NCBI GenBank assembly: GCA_029964075.1
Contig: CM057145.1
Span: 1,922,001-1,986,000 of the forward strand
Length of the DNA: 64,000 nt
DNA from: Patiria pectinifera
Taxonomy: Eukaryota > Echinodermata > Asteroidea > Valvatida > Asterinidae
Direction: 5' to 3'
Each line of letters begins with the position of its first letter. Position 1 is the first letter of the stretch. Under the pieces are notes generated by a model. It did not search any database. It saw nothing but the letters and a program-made list of their open reading frames with translations, and was not told the origin of the DNA. The translations under genes and the position numbers were made by a program. Of this stretch, positions 55,101 through 61,100 are shown piece by piece.

Positions 55101-58100
55101 TCCTCTATAGCAGGATGAAAATGAAAAAAAAAACAGATGTAAGTTAATTGGAATAGGAATTTGTTTTGTCTTTCGAAGTTGCAAATTGTATTTACTCATA
55201 TCACAGACATTTATAAACCTAAATATGTTGAAGATTGAAACACATGAAATAAAGGAGGTACAAGTCAGTGTTCATTATGTTAAACTCTGAACACAGTTTG
55301 TACAGAGCACAGCGCGTCTCAAAATACCCTTCACTTTTTTTTTCTTTTCTTTTTGCGAGGCTCTAGCGTCGCCGTGGAAATACGTACCGCCATTATTTTT
55401 ACATAATGTTTAAAGCTTGGAATCTTAACTTAATCCCTGATTCATAAATACCTCAGACAGTTTAGCTATTCCTATTGGTCGAGAGCCCGTCACGTGGCCG
55501 GTCTTAAACGGATGATAAAGACATGGCTAGCTGGTCTTAAACACTTTTTCAGTGTCACATAAAATGTTGACTCCTAAAAATCCAGTGCTTCTTACCGTTT
55601 CATTGGTTGAACGTTCACAATCCTCACGTAGGCATGCGCAACACTACCAGCGCGCGAGTCAAAATTTTATAGTTCTAAATTCAAAACGCAACGCCCCAGG
55701 TGCGTTCTGCGCGACATCGCGTCCATGTCGCGCAGAACATGCTACGCGCGCGTCAATCTCCACAAAAGGGTTGTTTACATCTTACTCGCCAGCTGAATAT
55801 TCCATTATTTTTCTAGAGGGATGTTTCAAAAAGCATGAAGTGAACTTGCTGAACAAAATCAGGATTTTTTGAACGAATTGTTTGATCTTTTTTTTACCGA
55901 AAAGGTATTTATGAATGGGAATAAATGTGTGCTCGGTCGGTATTTATCACTATGTTTAATACACTATGTTTAATACCATGGCTGCTGATAATTACCCTCG
56001 CCTCCGGCTCGGGTAATTATCAGCAGCCAGACTCTAAGTGGTATTAAACAGAGTGATAAAAACCTCCGGAGCACACGTTTATTCCCTTATTAAAATTAGT
56101 TTAATTTTCAAAAGGGTTTATAAATTATTCGTGTTCAAATAAAGGCATGTCAAACACAAACTCAACAGATTTCAAGGAGAATCAATCATGCGCACTTTCT
56201 GGTTCATCACGTTCATGATGTGACAATCAAGTTGCCTTTTACTTTCTGTGTTTCCTATTCTTTTTGATCCACTTAGACTTCACCTTAGATGAAGTCACAA
56301 TATTTTCCTTCGTTTCAGCTTCATTGTGCAGCTGTTTACCTATTCAAAAATAGTGCTCGAAGTGTAATGCATCATCAACTTTCCTTGAAATTGGTTTAGT
56401 TTGTTTTCCACATGCATCCGCATGAACACTTTTAATACAATTCTTTGAAATATCAAACTAATACTACCGAGGGTTAAAGTTCGGATTGCAATCTTTAAAA
56501 TAATATACAAAATAATGGCAATACGTGTTTCCGCGTTGACGCTAGAACCTCAGAATAACAAGTTGTGGGTATTTCGAAACGCACTGAAGAAGGGTGTGTA
56601 TAAAAAAATGCAAACAAAATATTATACAAGTAATGAATGTTTGTGAGTGCAATGGAAAGAATAATTTCATGAGGTGACAGATGAAATGTTACATTTCACG
56701 AGGCGAAGCCGAGTGGAATGGAACATTTCATCTGTCACCGAATGAAATTATTCTTTCTATTGCACAAACGTAAAACATTCATTATTTGTTTTATATAACA
56801 CCTGAATAAATCCTCGTCATCTGATTGGTTGACTTTTAATAGCCAATTTATTCATTGGCTTACAAGTTTGACAAGTTCCGAGTTATCATATTATGCATAC
56901 TGTTCAAAAGGTTGAGAACTTAAATATTCAATTTATCTCACCTTAAAACTTTTCCATAAGTTTAGAACTCAAACAGTTCAATAAGTTCAGAACTTTTATT
57001 GCCAATTTAAACACCACAGCGCCACCATCGGCAACATGTGCAGTGACAGTGCAATAGTACTTCTAATCACAGTGCAATAGTACTACCATTGCACTGTGGC
57101 GCGCGCCCTGCGTTGGTACGAATAATTCAATGACACGTGATCAACGGTCCACCAATCAGATGACGGAGATTTATTCAGGTGTTGTATAAAACGGAATGTC
57201 AGATGTAGATTGTGCAACCAACACATGTAATATAGGTATGCCTTGAAACATACGTCTTTTCACTTTAAAATGGGAAATCAAACGTTTACATCTGATATTT
57301 TTGGACAGAACTTATGAGTAATTTTCATAGAGAGGTCGAATTGGCCATGGAACCGTATTTTTAACTCTTTGTGGATTACTCGTTGTGGATTATTTCTTGG
57401 GACACACAAAATGTGTTAAGCGAGTAAACACAATTCTAAACACTTTTTGCTATTAGTATGTAAACATGTTCAAATGCTAAATATTCTTAGCATGAGGTGA
57501 TAGCAAGAAGGTGTTTAGAATTGTCATTTACTCGCTAAACACACGTTTTTGTGGGCAAGGCAAATATCCACACAGGGGCAATTAGGCTTGTCCCAATACC
57601 TAAAATTTAAAAGTTGGTCCCATGGTCAATTGACTTCTCGTGTTGGAAAATTACTCATAACTCTGGCATACAAAATCGGATTTGGACATTTGATGTCTCA
57701 TTTTAAAGTGGAAAGGCGTATTTTTTTAACCATACCTATGGTATATATGTTGGGTACACATTTTACATCTTGCATTCCACTATGTTGTTTGCATGTTGTT
57801 TGAGACACACTGTATAGATATGACGTACCTCCTAAAGTGTGATCGACATCAGGACCAGTCTCGGAGGTGGGTGTGCTGCCTGCTCCCAGTAGCCAGTTAC
57901 CGCCGTCACCCTCACGCTGGGTCCAGCCGCAATACCCATCCTCAAAGGAACAGTTGAATGGTCTGTTGTCTTGAATGCAATGGGCAGGTAATACGGAATA
58001 ACATTCATATGTGGAGTAGTCCACTCAAGTTATTGAAACGGAGGGTTTTCCCCTTTAATGTTTTTTTGCAAAAAAAGTCAAGTATACGTTGGTTTGTGTG

Positions 58101-61100
58101 TTGAGCAAAGAAAGGCCGTCGTTTATCTCCGGTTTCAGTAGTAGGAAAATACAAAGAATATTACCTCCTCCCATATATGGGACGCCAGTCCACCGCAAGT
58201 TACTCCCCAGGTAATACCGGTACCCATTGTATAGAGACAAGTGAGGGTGAAATCGATTGACCAAGGACCTAACATATGACCAGCAGCTGGATTTGAGCCC
58301 TGACCCTCGGATCATGAGTTTCGAATCCTAACCACTAGGTCACAATATAATACTAAAACGGTAAATTAATTTATTATAGTTAAGTAGTGCACTCTGCGTG
58401 AAAACCGCGTTTTATGTAGTTGAAATTTTGTGCTGAAGCATGTAATTATCCCCCTTCTCATCGGGCAACAAAAATAACATTCCAACGACAACAATGGCTA
58501 CAAAGGGGGTATTCAGCTTGATACGATTTTGGCGAAACCCAACTCACGGTTTACTTTCCCTGCCCTTAACGTAACCATTATTTTACTCCTGGGCTGGATA
58601 ACATTGTATCTCGCACAGTCACCTGTTCATGTCTCCGTTTTATAACGAGCTCGTTTGAAGACTTCTGGTTGGATGACGTCCTCGTTTTATACTTTATTCT
58701 CAACTTACCTGGACATACACCTGGCTGAATGTCTACGTCGTCGATTCCTATGTCCCCGTTAGAAATTGGGGAACCAGCACGACCGACAAGTCCGACATAG
58801 AAGTCCTCGGTTTGATCGATAATATTAGCCATTGCCTGCAGCCAAACATCCTGACTCGTTTGCTGCTGATATAAACGATAGATGGGTGTGCCCAGAGGCT
58901 CGGCCAGGTTTGTTGTCACAACCGCCTCCAATTCACCTAAGAGAAATGAAAACAAACCATTAGCTCGTATTGCAGCTGCTGTTCGTTCGGCAGCCACAAT
59001 GCGTGAGCCAGGCAAAAAAAAAAAAACATGTCGAATTTGCAACTTTCTGGTTTTATATGTTTATTAAATTTTGATCCAGTTTTGGATTATTTGTAAGAGG
59101 GGGTGGTAGTCCATATGCGTGTATGCAGGTTAGAATTATTAGTACATGTTTTTTCATTGGACCGACCACAGACAAATACGTTCGTGCATCAATGGTTTAT
59201 TGTAGGTGGCTAACAATAAAAACCGAAAAGACGTCATGCACCCGTATTCAGGGATGACATGTCTAACCCCAAACAACTCTTGATGGATAAAATGACCAAA
59301 AGGATGAATTTCTTTATACTGGGTGGTGCAAAAAAGAAAAAAAACACTTTTCACAGCATTTTTTACTTACCTGTTGAGCGTATTTCGAGAATTCAATTAG
59401 ATGGTACGTTGATCTTTAAACGTAAGTGAAAAAAAATGATTGAATGTGCATATTTTGTCTCTCAGATATGATAGTTTAAACATTTCCTGCGCCAAACCTG
59501 TTTGTCAACGGACAGCTTTATTCCATCCGCTTGACTGAGCTCTAGAGCTTGATTTGAACACAACAAACACTACACTAGCCTTACACGTGGGCGACAGTGA
59601 TTTTGATGACTGATTTTGATTTTGAATAAACCCAAGATTCTTGCAATTTGTTTAAGATTGGTTCAACATAAAAAAAACAGACAAGAAGTAAGTAGGTAAG
59701 AATTCCAGTCAAAAATGGGTTTGCTTCCTTTTTGCACCACCATGTATAATAATAATCATGTTCTTTTCTCATCATTGAAAGTATGACTAATTTCAGGAGA
59801 AAGTCTGCAAACCCTCATACTTGACATTTACACGCGTGCTTGCTGCGTAGTCTCACACAACTAGTCCGCTCTTTTCAAAACCAAGTATTGATGTCAATCC
59901 AGAAACGCCATAGCACTTTGAATGGAGAGGGGGAGGCTGAAAACCATCTTTATTTAGGGGGGGGGGGGGCTGTTAAAAGCCGATGACCATGACACTGCAG
60001 TTCATTCAAATAAGGTTTTGCCCTTCACCGACGTTTAAACACTGTATACTCAGTGTGTTACCTCCCGAGTGAAAGTTGAAAAAAAAAATAACTCGGTGGG
60101 ACTCGAACCCACGACCTCCTGCTTTCTAGTGCAGATGTCTTACCACTCGACCACCGAACTGTCGGGATCGGTTGGCTGGTACATAGCAGCGGGTGCCGCA
60201 TAAACTATTATAAGATGGAATGTTGCGTCGTGGTGAAAGCAATCAAATTAGGTTTTGCCCTTCGAACACCGACGTTTAAACACTGTATACTCGGTGTGTT
60301 ACCTCTCGAGTGAAAGTTGGAAAAAATCACTCGGGTGGGACTCGAACCCACGACCTCCTGCGAGTGGTAAGATGTCTGCACTAGAAAGCAGGAGGTCATG
60401 GGTTAAAGTCCCACCCAACTTTCACTCGGGAGGTAACACACTGAGTATACAGTGTTTACACGTCGGTGAAGGGCAAAAACCTAATTTGATTGCTATCACC
60501 CCGACGCAGAATTCCATCTTATAACTGCAACTCATTCATTACCTATATCTTCTCCGTACATGTTGTACCAAAAACTGAAGCACCATGAGTTGCTTTGATT
60601 GCCAGCAGTGTTGACTCTGGGACTGAGGAGCACAGCATACTGAGGGGAGACTAATCCTCTCGACTGAAAATAGTAGTAACGGCCAGTTATAGCTACGAAT
60701 AAGAATAGTATAAAGAAGAGGTGAACACTAGGAACATGACGCTGTTTAAAGGTAGGGCAGACTTACATTTTTTTGGAAATGCAGGGTGTATCAAAAAAGA
60801 GGAAAACTCGATGTAAATGTAAATTATATTAATACGGGCGATTCCCAATAGTGCGCCTCCAAGAGTTTGCAACGCGTTGGCCAATCACAATGCGCAAAAT
60901 CTGTCGACCCAATGCGCGTTTGGAAAAGGTCGACTGATTTCGCGCATTGTGATTGGCCAACGCGTTGCAAACTCTTGGAGGCGCACTATTGGGAATCGCC
61001 CGTATTATAGTAAATATTTGCAAATAATAAGAGATCATGTGAAACGCCGATACGTCTCCTTTCAAATGATAGTATGATTGTGTGTCTGTGGCCATGGATG

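Noticed and set aside
60085-60165. A functional tRNA gene
   Set aside because: The anticodon arm has an abnormal loop and the sequence recurs with a shared tail, so it is a tRNA-derived repeat.
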